Source of the DNA: Dactylorhiza incarnata
Lineage: Eukaryota; Streptophyta; Magnoliopsida; Asparagales; Orchidaceae
DNA: 64,000 nucleotides
NCBI GenBank assembly: GCA_033032865.1
Contig: JAWHQI010000306.1
Span: forward strand, 1,054,001 to 1,118,000
Direction: 5' to 3'
Made by a program: the position numbers and the translations under genes. Shown piece after piece: positions 11,294-21,610 of this stretch. The notes beneath the pieces are model-generated. The model saw only the letters and a program-made list of their open reading frames with translations. It was not told where the DNA came from and ran no database searches. How positions within the stretch are numbered: the stretch's first letter is position 1; every line of letters starts with the position of its first letter.

Positions 11294-11669
11294 TCTGCGA
11301 ACCTTCCCGGTACTTCAAATTAACAAGCTTCCTAATCAGAAATGCCTTGTTACCTGCAGTCTTCCGCTCATACAAAGCTTCCAGCTTTTTCCATAAGGCT
11401 TGAGCCGAGGACTCCGTGGAAACATGATGAAAAACAGAGTCATCAAGACACTGCCTAATGAACCCTACTGCCTTCCGATCCATCCTCTTCCACTCTTCAT
11501 CATCCTTAACTGAAGCCGGTCTCCCTGAGAGCGGAGCATGGAGATCTTTACAATATAAAAGATCCTCCATCCGAGGCTTCCAGATGCTCCAATTCTTGTC
11601 ATTCATACTGACCATCCTTGTATTCTGTTCCATTGCTTTCTCAAACAAAATAGCTTTAACACGATCCAC
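11294..11669 (-). CDS. Copia gag N-terminal part (split from 3607-7214)
   Basis: It begins MDRVKAILFEKAMEQNTR and covers a UBN2/gag-type domain with NWSIWKPRMEDLL and ALWKKLEALYERKTAGNKA. It reads to REGSQ, where the 7220-11293 element interrupts. Residues that would follow REGSQ in the open frame are LTR sequence. After one TCTGC duplication the frame continues exactly at 7214. The start lies 127 bp inside the 5' LTR boundary, as expected after the PBS and a short leader. Confidence 0.85.
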
Positions 11670-11782
11670 AAGTCGATTTATTTCAAGGGATTAACAAGAG
11701 AGGATAGGGAGCGGACCAATGGTCGTCACCTACCGCACCGAGTTAGAAACCGAGAAATAAAAACGACAAGCCAAAGAACCTA

Positions 11783-11794
11783 GCTCTGATACCA
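11783..11794 (-). promoter_or_regulatory. Copia primer-binding site (initiator tRNA-Met type)
   Basis: The minus strand reads TGGTATCAGAGC, the standard plant Copia PBS, two bases from the 5' LTR edge. Confidence 0.92.
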
Positions 11795-11796
11795 CT

Positions 11797-12644
11797 TGTA
11801 GGGAATGAAGGCCGCAGATAACGGCGTCTCCCACCGATCAATAGAGCCTTAAACAATAAGAAAGAACAACCAACAAAACCAAACACAAGAGATTTACGTG
11901 GAAAACCTTCACCACTTGAAGGTCAAAAACCACGGGGCACGGCACAACAAAAATCCACTATAATAAATCAGGATTACAAAAGAATTATCTAGGTTTGCCC
12001 AAACCTAGAATGCCCACCGAATTTGACACACAAATCCACTCCTCTCTACCACAAAGATAAACAAACAACTTCTCTACAACAGGACAAAACTCTACTCTCT
12101 CTTCAAACAAAATAGCAAACAAAGACAAGAAAGAGAACACCTTGAACCGTAGACGAAGAAGCCTTTGAAGTGGTAGAGAAATCTCCAAGCAGCACTTAGG
12201 AATCACCTCCTCCTTCCGGCAACACAGCGGCGGCGACAGCCCTCTCCAAATCAACGGAGACGACAACCCCCTCCAAAGCAGCGGTAGCAGCAGCCCTCTC
12301 CACTTCAAAACAGCGGCGGCGAGCGGCGATTTCCAGAACGAGGGAGGGAGAGAAAAAGGGGGGGGGGGGGGGGGCAGTTCTGAATCGGGAGAGAAGGATC
12401 AGCCCTAGCCCTAACCCTTCCTTAACTTAAAAACATAATAAAAAATTGTCCACGCCAATATTTAAGAACAGCCCGGTTCAGCTTGAACCAGACCCCCAAA
12501 AAAAACTGTCTATTTTTCTCCATACCAAGGACAGCAGGAAAGGAGTTGCAACCTGTCTTTTAAGGGGTTGCAACCTATTTTGCTGAACCACAATTTCAAA
12601 GAAATTTCTGCACGGCAATCACCTTTAAGGCCTGAACCCCAACA
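11797..12644 (-). repeat. Copia 5' LTR
   Basis: The right copy, 848 bp, followed by the AATAA target duplication. It carries a G run at about 12358-12374. Confidence 0.92.
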
Positions 12645-13456
12645 AATAATACTAGCTTTATTGGTAAGATTCATGAATAATAGGAATATCTATATATTAT
12701 ATGCTAAGTAATTAAAGGCGCAAGGCGCACCAATGCGTAAAAGGGTCTTGGAGCCTAGGCGCAAGGCTCAAGGTGCAGGCGCACGCCTGATGAAGGCAAG
12801 ACGTAACCACATTCATTTTAAAAAATAAGCATCAACCATCAGTTCATCTTCTTGATCAGATTTTTCATATATTCTACTCATTAATCATTAATTACTATCA
12901 TTTATATCTCTTAAAATAGAATTAATATATCCTCTTGCATCATATCTAAGTTTTAACATTAGATTATGTTTCACAAACAATAAAGCATGCAAACATTATT
13001 GAATTCTTATATTATTCTTTCTTTCTTTTGGAAAAAAAGATTTGCAATAGAAGTCACACTCAAATACGCATTTTATGCTCCGAAAGCGCAAAAAAGGCGC
13101 AAGCAGCTGAGTCTGTTGAGCCTGGAGCCTTAGGCACGCTTTAACAACTGTGATTATATGTAAAGAAGATAATAACCGTACGATCAATGTCCACTTGATC
13201 TTTTATTTGAAGCGAATTCGAATGAAAGCCCCAATCCAAATTGGAATCTAGGATTTTGGGGTGAATCCTAGTATGAATCTGAATCCAATTTTAAATATTG
13301 GAACGAATCTGAATCTCTGCATTCAATGTCAAATTTGAATTCATTTGAAGAATCATTCGATTTGTGAACACCCTACTAACATCAGTGCTCACTTCATCTC
13401 AATTTTTCACAAAGACGGTTAGCATCATGTGTATCATCATTATTGAGGTACATGGG

Positions 13457-13466
13457 GACACACACA

Positions 13467-13524
<58 letters not shown>
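13457..13524. repeat. (CA)n microsatellite
   Basis: About 33 CA units with a single AT interruption. It directly abuts a GTGACAATGCATGAGGGCC motif at 13526 that resembles the ends of the 14154-15283 element. Confidence 0.95.
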
Positions 13525-13525
<1 letters not shown>

Positions 13526-13779
13526 GTGACAATGCATGAGGGCCTCCCGTGCAGTCGCGACTGTACCCAGACAACAACTACCTCTGCCCATGCACATCAT
13601 TACACCATCGTGCGATCGGAGTACTGTCGTGGCCTGGGAAAATAATAAGAGCATTTGTAATTTTTATTTTAAATCAATGATCAAGATTGTTTTTTCTTGA
13701 AGTGGATCAGGTTTGATTTAAAATGAATAGTCAATATGAAACGGAATTACACCATAAGAGGATATCTCTATACATTAGT

Positions 13780-13888
13780 GTGTGTGTGTGTGTGTATATA
13801 TATGTATATATATATATGTATATGTATATATATCTATATCTATATGTATATATATCTATATGTATATATATCTATATGTATATATATC

Positions 13889-13922
<34 letters not shown>

Positions 13923-14150
13923 TGTATGTATATATATATATGTATGTATATATGTATGTATGTATATATGTATGTATGTATATATGTATGTATATATATA
14001 TATGTATATATATGTATGTATATATATATATGTATATATATATGTATATATATATGTATGTATGTATATATATGTATGTATGTATATATATGTATGTATA
14101 TATGTATGTATGTATATATATGTATGTATATATGTATGCATATATATATG
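13780..14150. repeat. (TG)n/(TA)n/TATG microsatellite, ~370 bp
   Basis: Starts as (TG)n and continues as mixed TATATATG/TATGTATG. It ends exactly where the palindromic element begins. Long Tyr/Ile/Met/Val frames here are microsatellite artefacts. Confidence 0.95.
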
Positions 14151-14153
14151 CGA

Positions 14154-15283
14154 GTGACAGGGCACGAGGGCCCCCCGTGCGGGCGGCGACATTCTGTGGG
14201 GGCAACGATATTCGGCGGGCACGACGACATTCATCGGGTGCGACATTCGGCAGGGGCAGCGACATTCGGTGGGGGGACATCCGGCAAGGGCGGCGACATT
14301 CGGCGGGGGTGACATTCGGCAGGTGCGGCGTCTTTCGGCGGGTGTGATCAATATTTATATGCGTATATATAAAACTTAATTCAATTTTGTTCAACAAAAA
14401 TCATATGGTGTGGTGGTTGCTATCTTTGCTTAACATAGTGGAAACCCGAGTTCAAATCTCACCATTAACAATTTTTGTGAGATTTAAAAAATGGGGCATA
14501 CGACCCTCCCTTTTCAATAAATTTAGGGGTAAAATTGTAATTTCATGTTGTAGGGTACTCTACACATTCATAATTTTAGGTCACCCCCTAGTAGGTTTAG
14601 GAGACCTATGAAAAAGTGGAGAGAGAGTGAGCGGTTTGAACCGACGGCTGACGAAATATCATGCCAAATTTGACGGCCGTAATCATTTGAACGACTTTAA
14701 AATTCATGTGTTTGATATTTCTATATATAAAGAAATATCAAACCCATGAATTTTAAAGTCGTTGAAATGATTACGGCCGTCGAATTTGGCATGATATTTC
14801 GTCAGCCATCGGTTCAAACCACTCCCTCTCTCTCCACTTTTTCATAGGTCTCCTAAACCTATTAGGGGGTGACTTAAAACTATGAAGGCGTAGAGTACCC
14901 TACAACATGAAATTACAATTTTACCCCTAAATTTATTAAAAAAATGAGTGTCATATGACCTGTTTTTTAATCTCACAAAATTTGTCAATAGTGAGAATTG
15001 AACTCATGTCTCCACTATGTCAACCAAAGATGACAACCATCACACCATATGATTTTTGTTGAACAAAATTAAATTAAGATTTATATATACTGATATAAAT
15101 ATAGATCGCCCCCGTAGAAAGTCGCCGCCCCTGCTGAATGTCACCCCCGCGGAATGACGTCGTCCCTGCCGAATGTCACCCCCGTGGAATGTCGCCGCCC
15201 CTGCCGAATGTCACCGCCCCCGCGGAATGTTGCCACCCCTGCCGAATGTCGCCGCCCGCACGGGGGCCCCCGTGCCCTGTCAC
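14154..15283. mobile_element. 1.13-kb palindromic (foldback) element
   Basis: The ends are GTGACAGGGCACGAGGGCC and its reverse complement, and the arms match almost along their whole ~550 bp, meeting near 14720. Outer parts (about 14170-14345 and 15108-15265) are GC-rich arrays of a ~18-21 bp unit such as GACATTCGGCGGGGGCGGC. Inner parts are AT-rich and contain a pol III B-box-like GAGTTCAAATC (about 14450). There is no coding capacity. Both ends sit at TA microsatellites, and target duplications are therefore unreadable. Confidence 0.75.
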
Positions 15284-15366
15284 TCGTGTATATATATTAA
15301 AAAAGAAATTATGTCGTTGTTAAACATTCAATATGATCATTATACTCTTACAATTTTAAAAAATTA

Positions 15367-15420
15367 CCTCTTTTATTAGAGAGAGAGAGAGAGTGAGAGA
15401 GGAGAGAGAGGAGAGAAAGG
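15367..15420. repeat. (GA)n-rich tract
   Basis: Imperfect GA repeat directly right of the palindromic element's AT-rich flank. Confidence 0.8.
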
Positions 15421-16297
15421 AGTCCGGGGGAGGTAAAGTGCAGCTTTGCACTGTACCGTAAAGTGCACATCACAGATAGTGACACCTGGAGTTTTTAAAT
15501 CCAATGGCGAGGAATATTTCTAAAAAGAAAAAAAAATGACAGTAGATTTCCCGCCTAGTTCTGCCTCGCGATCATCTCCTCCAGAGTCCAGTCCAGTCCT
15601 ACTCCCGCCCTGTAGTTTCTGGCCTATAGTAGGACTTCACTCAGCTCTTCTCCTCCTATTTCGTTCTCCCGATCATTCATCCATGGCGGCGCCGGCAAGG
15701 TCGCCGGAATACCATCTCGAACGGGCTCCGTCACCCGCCGCCTCCAAAATCTTCCTCCTCTGTTCTCTCGATCAGCCCTTCATGGAGGCACCGACAAGGC
15801 CGCCGGAATACCATCTTGAACGAGAGAGGGGAGAGAATCATCATTTCATTTTTTCCCCGCTTGGGAGAGAGAGAGTGGGGAGAGAGGTGTGAGAGGAGAT
15901 GGGATAGAGAGGAGAGAGATGACCATCTTAATTTAATTATTTATATTAATTTAATTTTTTACTAATATATATTTTATTTTTATTAAATATTTTTTTATAA
16001 AATTATTACCCATGGTTAACAAAATTTGCGAACGGCGGATGTGGCATGGGCGAGATATTGTCGGGATCAAGGTACTGTAGCGATTGTCGTGATCAAGATA
16101 CTGTAGCGATTGTCGTAGGGGCGGAGTCCCGTGTCTCTGGCGATTATATATATATACAAACGATGTTATCTTATAAAATGGCTCAGATATATTGAAATGT
16201 TTGGTCGATTGAAAACAACAATCTATTCAATTAATTTTATAATTGACTGTATGCTCCTTACTATTTTAATGATCAAATCTCAAAGCAAGTGATGCTG
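15421..16297. other. Intergenic, no gene recognised
   Basis: A 118-codon frame at 15536-15892 has a Ser/Pro-rich composition and holds two copies of a ~53-bp segment (GAATACCATCTYGAACG at about 15708 and 15807). I do not consider it a gene. Two 26-bp direct repeats (ATCAAGRTACTGTAGCGATT) lie at 16060-16111. Confidence 0.45.
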
Positions 16298-16301
16298 TTA
16301 A

Positions 16302-16520
16302 GAATTCGTCTGGCGTGATGTTTTTGCTCAGATGAGTATGAACAAAAACTACGCCATCATAAATTATGTGTTTGCACGACAATGGTTATGAAGGCTACCA
16401 AGAAAAAAACACACTAAATTTGAGCATAAAAGTGAATGGAGTTCCTTAGGTGTGGTTGGTCATTCACGAATGGCGGTTCATCACACCCATTTTCACGACC
16501 GCGGCCGTGCCAAACGAGCC
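16302..16520. mobile_element. Tourist-like MITE (copy B)
   Basis: 219 bp, right end GCCGTGCCAAACGAGCC followed by TTAA, left end diverged (TTAAGAATTCGTCTGGCG). The interior GTTTGCACGACAATGGTTATGA matches copy A at about 1187. Confidence 0.6.
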
Positions 16521-16702
16521 TTAAATCAAATAAAATTGTGGGTTATTGGCATATAATATAATTTGAATTCCCATGTATTGTGTGGATACCGCACAATTCA
16601 ACTTTTATGATTGATTTAAATAGAAAAATTGCAATTAAAATTTGTTTATTAATAGGGCGGTTATGATCCATATATCATGTTTGTGTTTATCTCATTGATT
16701 AA

Positions 16703-16831
16703 GGCTTCGTTTGGGGGACTTATTTTCACCGGTTAAGCGGTTACGACCGCATGAACTGGACCTTAATTAAGGTCCGATTCATGCGGTCGTAACCGCTTGA
16801 CCGGTGAAAAAAAGTCCCCCCAAACGGAGCC
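16703..16831. mobile_element. 129-bp palindromic Tourist-like MITE
   Basis: GGCTTCGTTTGGGGGACT...AGTCCCCCCAAACGGAGCC with TAA on both sides. The whole element is one near-perfect inverted repeat meeting at GGACCTTAATTAAGGTCC. Confidence 0.85.
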
Positions 16832-17146
16832 TAAATAAGAAACGAGAGTTTAGAGTTTAGGGTTTAGACTTAACACTTTTTTCACAAAGACAGACTTATT
16901 CCTACAAATAGAATCAAAGCACACTTCTTGTTGAATTCTTTGGATTCTCCGTCAATCTTTGATTTATTATCATATTTGTTGATAAGCATGGATTTTGATT
17001 CTTCACTCATGATATTGAAGTTAGCCGAGCTCGGTTTAGCCTTTTTGTTGTTGTTGATAATCATTGATATCTTGACGGTGGTTATCGTTGGAACGCTCGT
17101 TTCTGGCGACCATTCATCTTCCCAATCACACCTTGCACTATAGACA

Positions 17147-17831
17147 TGTTGGATTGTGACATCTCATCGATCCATGTGATTCAGAAATTCCTAACTTGGA
17201 GAGTTTTATTCTTGGAATATTTTTTTTGGAAGGCTCGTTTTTGGTGACCATTGATTTGGTTAGCAATATCTTTATTTGGAGATCATTCCCTAATCAAAAA
17301 CGAATATCCATATTTGGCCATCTGGTCTTACAGCTATAAATAATTATGGATGCTACAGCTCTTGATATGATTATTCACGTGAGAAGAAAAAGGAGAGAGA
17401 GGAGGAGGCTAGAGGAGGAAGCTAGAGGCGGGTTGTTTCTTCATCAGCGGCGGCGGGCTTCTCCGGCGTTCTGACGACAAGGAGGGCGGATCTTTTCGGC
17501 GACTCCGGTGTTTGAGTCGAGGCCAATCCCCTCATCGGCGGCGGGATCTCAGGCGGAGATTCCTTGGAGGCCAGCGACGCAAGCGGTGTTTCTCTCTTGG
17601 CGTATTTTTCAAATCTATTCAATCTCAGTGTAATCTCTGTAAAACTCTGATTATTTATAGTGGATCTTCTCCGGTGCTCTCCCCGTGGACGTAGGAGCTT
17701 CTCTCCGAACCACGTATATTTTTGTGTCGTCTGGGTGCTTAAAATCTCATTCCGTAATTTTATTCTGCGCTATTGCTTGTGCTCGATTAAATTCCGTTGC
17801 GCTACCGCGAACTCGATCCGATTGCATAACA
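17147..17831 (+). mobile_element. Solo LTR (Copia-like)
   Basis: 685 bp from TGTTGGATTG to GCATAACA, flanked on both sides by TAGACA (17141-17146 and 17832-17837). A TATAAATAA box lies at 17335. The second half, with CCCCGTGGACGTAGG and GAACCACGTA, looks like the U5 end of a plant Copia LTR. No internal region is present, so it is the product of LTR-LTR recombination. Confidence 0.65.
17335..17343 (+). promoter_or_regulatory. TATA box of solo LTR
   Basis: TATAAATAA about 190 bp into the solo LTR. Confidence 0.5.
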
Positions 17832-17837
17832 TAGACA

Positions 17838-18918
17838 GTTATGAATGCATTCATTAAGGAGCGAGTTTGTGTTTCTGCATGAGTTGTTCCAACTGTTAAG
17901 CCACTATGCCAGAATTAATGTTTGAATAAATGTGTCTGCATGATTCATCGTAACATATTTGCCTAAGAGCCCTAGAGGATCACATCCACTCAATGACATA
18001 ATAGTTAAGGTCTCGTCTCCGACGAGACAACTAAGTTGAGCCAAGGTTAAATGTTGCACTTAGAACCCAACATTAAACCCATCCCAATGCAAAAGTTATG
18101 TCTGAGGATGAACGAGCAACATTTGTTAAATGATCATGAGACAATTTCTAAAACTTTTAGGGGACCTGAGTCAGAGCAAGGTAAAACTGTCAGGCTTTTC
18201 CTTGATGATACCAAAAATTATTCTGTGAAAACGTTGAGATATACACAAATACGGCTCATTGCAGAGAATGTTTCTACTAAGTATAAGTACAACATGAACA
18301 TAAGGGAATAGATTTTAGAAATGTTTCAAGTTGCATTAAAACTAAAAGCAATACAAGAGTTCTCGTAAGAGTTGTGATCTTCCATTTGGCATAATTTAGA
18401 CAATTTAAATTCATTTATCATTTATAACTGTCAGAATGAGGAGTTGGCAATTAATGAGTTCATTTCATAACTATTATAGTTTAGCATGAGAGCTGGGTTT
18501 TCGCTCTCTCTTACGGATTGAACGAGGAAAACCCAAAGAGGAGAGGTGAGGGATTTAAGAAGAGAGAGGGCGCATGGGGATGACTAGCCACCACCATGGA
18601 GAAGCTCCCCTGCACGCGGCGTCAACGGCGAAGAGCACAAGGAAAAAAGCCATGTTGCTTGTGGGAGAGAGAGAGAGAGGGAGGTTCCACACATGGAATG
18701 AGAAGGGGCTCGGTTTAAGGGTGAATCGGCTGCCTCTAAGAGGAAAAGCAAGCGTTTTAAACGCTACTGCCTTCCATCTCAACCATTGAATAAAAAACAC
18801 TTAGATGACTTAGATCTTTCATACATAATTGATTGAGATCACAACATAAAAAATATCATAAGGGTTATGCATATTAAATAATTTTTATCCTAAAAGTTAA
18901 TAAAAATCTCAAACATTT
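17838..18918. other. Intergenic, no gene recognised
   Basis: An 86-codon frame at 18051-18311 and a short GA-rich stretch at 18560-18690 show no domain that I know. Confidence 0.45.
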
Positions 18919-18923
18919 AGTAG

Positions 18924-20049
18924 TGATGGGTTCCCCCTATTTATGGAAAAAACCCGTAACCACCGCACACCGGATCCCATTCCCGCACGTCAAATCCCAT
19001 TACCACACACCGGATCCCGAAAACCGCCGCACACCGAATCCCACCTTCGCACACCGGATCCCACTCCCGCGCGGCGGATCCAAACCACCACGCACCGATC
19101 CAAACCACCTCGTGCGGGATCCCAACCGCCCCGCGCGGGATCGCAACCACCGCCAACCACCGACGACCGACCGCCGCCAACCACCGGCCGGCCACCGCCG
19201 GCCGGCCACCGCCGCCGGCCGCCCGCCGGCCGCCCGCCGCCCGCCGCCCGCCGCCGCCCCCTTCATGGCCGGCGGCCATGGCCGGCCACCGCCGTCGCCG
19301 CCCTTCACTCTCCACCGTCGGATCTCTCCAAGGCCCTCGCGGCCCTCCGATCGTCTCGCGCGATCACGACCCTTCGATCGTCGCCAACGATCTCGGCCCT
19401 CCATTTGGTGGTTATCCGCGATAACCACCGTAACCACCGTAACTTCCACTTCCCAAGCCTATAAATAGACCCTCAAGGGTCTTCATTTGGATCCGATCTC
19501 TGATTCTCTCCCAGACTCTCTCTCTCTCTTCATTTCCTCCTTCCCTCAGAGTTTCTCTCTCTACACTCCGCCATCCCTTTTTACTAACTGACAGGTTCTT
19601 CCTGCGAGCGCCTCTTACCGAGGAAGCAGTGCTACGCCGTTCGAGACGAGCACCCCGAACCAGAGCAGCAAAGTCAAGGCGCTCTGTGAAGTGCTCACCC
19701 AGCAAGCGCGCAGCCGCGCCAGACGCACCGCAAGGCAATCAACTCCTAAGTGGTGGCATGTCACCCACGGAGTTCTCTCTCTCTCTCTCACAACTGTAAC
19801 GAGGCGCGGTCTGTCGCCCTCGCATTCTCCAAGAAAGCCCTGTAACAGCACAACATAGTGGATTTCGGCCAGCACCGTCCCGGCCACGTGGTTTTTCACC
19901 CTCTGGAGGGTTTTCCACGCTAAAGATCTGTGTGTACCATTTTCGGCATTTTCTCTCTGCAACATTCTGACTGTGTGCGCACTCGACCGCCCGGGCTAAG
20001 ATGGACCGAATTGAAACCGGTCTACCGAGGGCGTTGAGAAGCCGCAACA
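18924..20049 (+). repeat. 5' LTR of gag-only gypsy element
   Basis: 1126 bp, with a GCCGGCCGCC-rich tract at about 19180-19265 that is variable in length between the two LTRs. Open frames on both strands in this tract (Pro/Arg and Gly/Trp rich) are compositional. Confidence 0.9.
19460..19467 (+). promoter_or_regulatory. LTR TATA box
   Basis: TATAAATA followed by GACCCTCAAGGG. It is repeated at 24544-24551 in the 3' LTR. Confidence 0.75.
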
Positions 20050-20052
20050 GTT

Positions 20053-20069
20053 TGGCGCCGTCTGTGGGA
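20053..20069 (+). promoter_or_regulatory. Primer-binding site, TGGCGCC type
   Basis: TGGCGCCGTCTGTGGGA, three bases after the 5' LTR, is a familiar plant gypsy PBS type. Confidence 0.8.
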
Positions 20070-20122
20070 AAGGATTCCCGAGCATAGCACCCGTTTCTCC
20101 GGAGTTCACAGAACCAGCAGAA

Positions 20123-21610
20123 ATGGACACCTCCCCCGGAATATCCGACGCATGCAGTTCCTCAATCCCGGAGAGCCCGGCGAAAAGAGCGCTCCTCGCT
20201 ACTCCCGTCCTGCCCACGTGGCTTGGATCAACTGACAAACCGGCCCCTTTCGCGGCAGGGCAGGAGCGGAACGATGTCTCGCATCAGCAAAGGCGATCCC
20301 CCCTCTCCAAGTCAATTTTGGAATACCCAGTTCCGTCATGGCTAAAGCCCTCGTATAACGAGGAGTTCCATGGAGCGGAAGATCCATACGAGCACGTTAG
20401 TCATTTCCTAATATCAATACGGAGGCTCGGACTTCCCGACCCCATCATCTGCAAAATCTTCGCCAAAACACTGTGTGAAGACGCCCTCCGCTGGTATCAA
20501 TCCTTGCCAAACGGAGCGATCCACAACTTCACCGAGTTGTCCCAAATGTTCGTTGAACGATATGAAGCACGCTCACCAGGGATTCGTGAAGAAAAGCCTA
20601 GCATGGGCAAACCGCCCCGCCCAGGGGGGGTGAAGTGGAGCAAGCATCAAGAGAGGATCCGCGCAAATATCCACCGGGAACGTCTCTGTGCATGGATGGA
20701 CTTCGCCTTAGACGCAAGCATAGGCAGTCCACCCTGCGAGCTAAGGAAAGCGTTGATAACACATCGCATCTCCTTCAACCTCTTATTCCTAGCTGCCATA
20801 GTACGGCTCAAACCCCTGAGCGGGAACCTCAAGCTCAGGGCCAGCAACGCAGAGCTCCCCGACGGAACTATGGTACCCACCGTAGGAATCATCACCTTTC
20901 CGGTCCAAATAGGCAGGCACCCGGAACCAGTCCAGTATGACGTTCAGTTCATCGTCGCAAACGCCGACTCCCCCTACGACGTGATATTCGGGAGCCTCCT
21001 GCTAGACGCTCTGGACCACGACATTTCCATGTCCGGGCAAGTAACCAGCAAAGGGAACGTCCTCAGGGACGCAATACATGGTTTTGATACACTCGACTCC
21101 AAGCTCCCTTGGGTCAGCGACGACCCGTCGCCAGAGCCAAAGTCTGAAAGACTAAGCGCACGGAAGGACCGCGCAAGTCTCGCGTTGGCAGAAAGAGCCA
21201 AACCTCAGGCACCGACGAATCCACAGCCAATCGATGCGAGCCGCAAAAGAAAGGGCCAACAGCAGCAATCCGAGCTGCTTACTCAGAGCCGAGCCGACCG
21301 CTCCCAAGGGCTATCAAGACAAAGCCCCCAGGGTTACACTCCGTTAAACACCTCCCGAGAGCACATTTTGTCCATAATCTGTAACAGCAGGGTCATCAAC
21401 TGGCCCAAGCCGCTCTCCCTGCACAGGGGAGATCAATCCCAGTTTTGCCACTTCCACAAAGGCAGAGGACACCGAACGGAGCACTGTGCAAAACTGAAGG
21501 AAGAAATTGAATGTCTCGTCCAGTTGGGACACCTGGAGGCCTTCCGTAAAGAAGCACAGAAGGATGCCACCAAGAATCGGCCACCGGGTCACAGCCGCAC
21601 GCCATGCTGA
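20123..21610 (+). CDS. Rearranged Gag with embedded protease fragment
   Basis: 495 codons, intact. Residues about 68-150 are the N-terminal half of a Ty3/gypsy capsid domain (FHGAEDPYEHVSHFL, ALRWYQSLP, FVERY). The usual second half of the capsid does not follow. Residues about 215-305 instead resemble the C-terminal part of a Tat/Athila-type aspartic protease (GIITFPVQIG, SPYDVIFG), without the D-S/T-G active site. Residues about 405-475 return to a normal gag end with YTPLNTSREHIL and the knuckle CHFHKGRGHRTEHC. The order capsid half, protease piece, knuckle is not canonical. The start follows the PBS by 54 bp. Whether this Gag can still assemble is unknown. Confidence 0.7.
   Translation: MDTSPGISDACSSSIPESPAKRALLATPVLPTWLGSTDKPAPFAAGQERNDVSHQQRRSPLSKSILEYPVPSWLKPSYNEEFHGAEDPYEHVSHFLISIRRLGLPDPIICKIFAKTLCEDALRWYQSLPNGAIHNFTELSQMFVERYEARSPGIREEKPSMGKPPRPGGVKWSKHQERIRANIHRERLCAWMDFALDASIGSPPCELRKALITHRISFNLLFLAAIVRLKPLSGNLKLRASNAELPDGTMVPTVGIITFPVQIGRHPEPVQYDVQFIVANADSPYDVIFGSLLLDALDHDISMSGQVTSKGNVLRDAIHGFDTLDSKLPWVSDDPSPEPKSERLSARKDRASLALAERAKPQAPTNPQPIDASRKRKGQQQQSELLTQSRADRSQGLSRQSPQGYTPLNTSREHILSIICNSRVINWPKPLSLHRGDQSQFCHFHKGRGHRTEHCAKLKEEIECLVQLGHLEAFRKEAQKDATKNRPPGHSRTPC

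Larger units (their letters stand above)
2713..12644 (-). mobile_element. Tnt1/Tork-type Copia retrotransposon, nearly intact
   Basis: Two 848-bp LTRs (TGTAGGGAAT...CCCCAACA on the + strand) enclose a minus-strand polyprotein. The target duplication AATAA is perfect (2708-2712 and 12645-12649). The PBS lies beside the right LTR and the polypurine tract beside the left, fixing the orientation as minus. By eye the LTRs differ at roughly two dozen positions (about 97% identity), so insertion was fairly recent. Gag is split by the element at 7220-11293. If that element and one TCTGC copy are discounted, 376 + 3608 nt = 1328 codons, and the frame is preserved across the joint. Confidence 0.93.
2533..13375. 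mobile_element. hAT-like non-autonomous element split by a Copia insertion
   Basis: The left end TAGGGATGTTCGCAAACC (2533) matches the reverse complement of the right end (TAGGGTGTTCACAAATC, ending 13375). The flanking 8-mers CTCAAATC (2525-2532) and CTAACATC (13376-13383) agree at 6 of 8 positions, which fits an aged hAT target duplication. Without the Copia element the shell is about 0.9 kb. Both arms carry GATTCGAATCC-like runs, and no transposase is visible. A stretch at 12705-13150 with GGCGCAAGGCGCAC-type ends may be a further MITE inside it. TIR similarity and the duplication are seen directly. The superfamily is inferred. Confidence 0.45.

Noticed and set aside
13723..14397. Tyr/Ile/Met/Val-rich frames
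   Set aside because: Translation of the TA/TG microsatellite.
14419..14470. tRNA gene or SINE head (B-box-like GAGTTCAAATC)
   Set aside because: No cloverleaf and no clear A box. Kept only as a remark on the palindromic element.
15536..15892. 118-codon Ser/Pro-rich frame
   Set aside because: No domain, composed partly of a duplicated ~53-bp segment, no promoter context.
16850..16870. TTTAGGGTTTAG telomere-like repeat
   Set aside because: Only about three irregular units, too short to be an interstitial telomere tract.
18923..19468. Pro/Arg and Gly/Trp frames in LTRs (also 23975-24533)
   Set aside because: GC-rich LTR tract, present in both LTRs, with opposing frames equally open.
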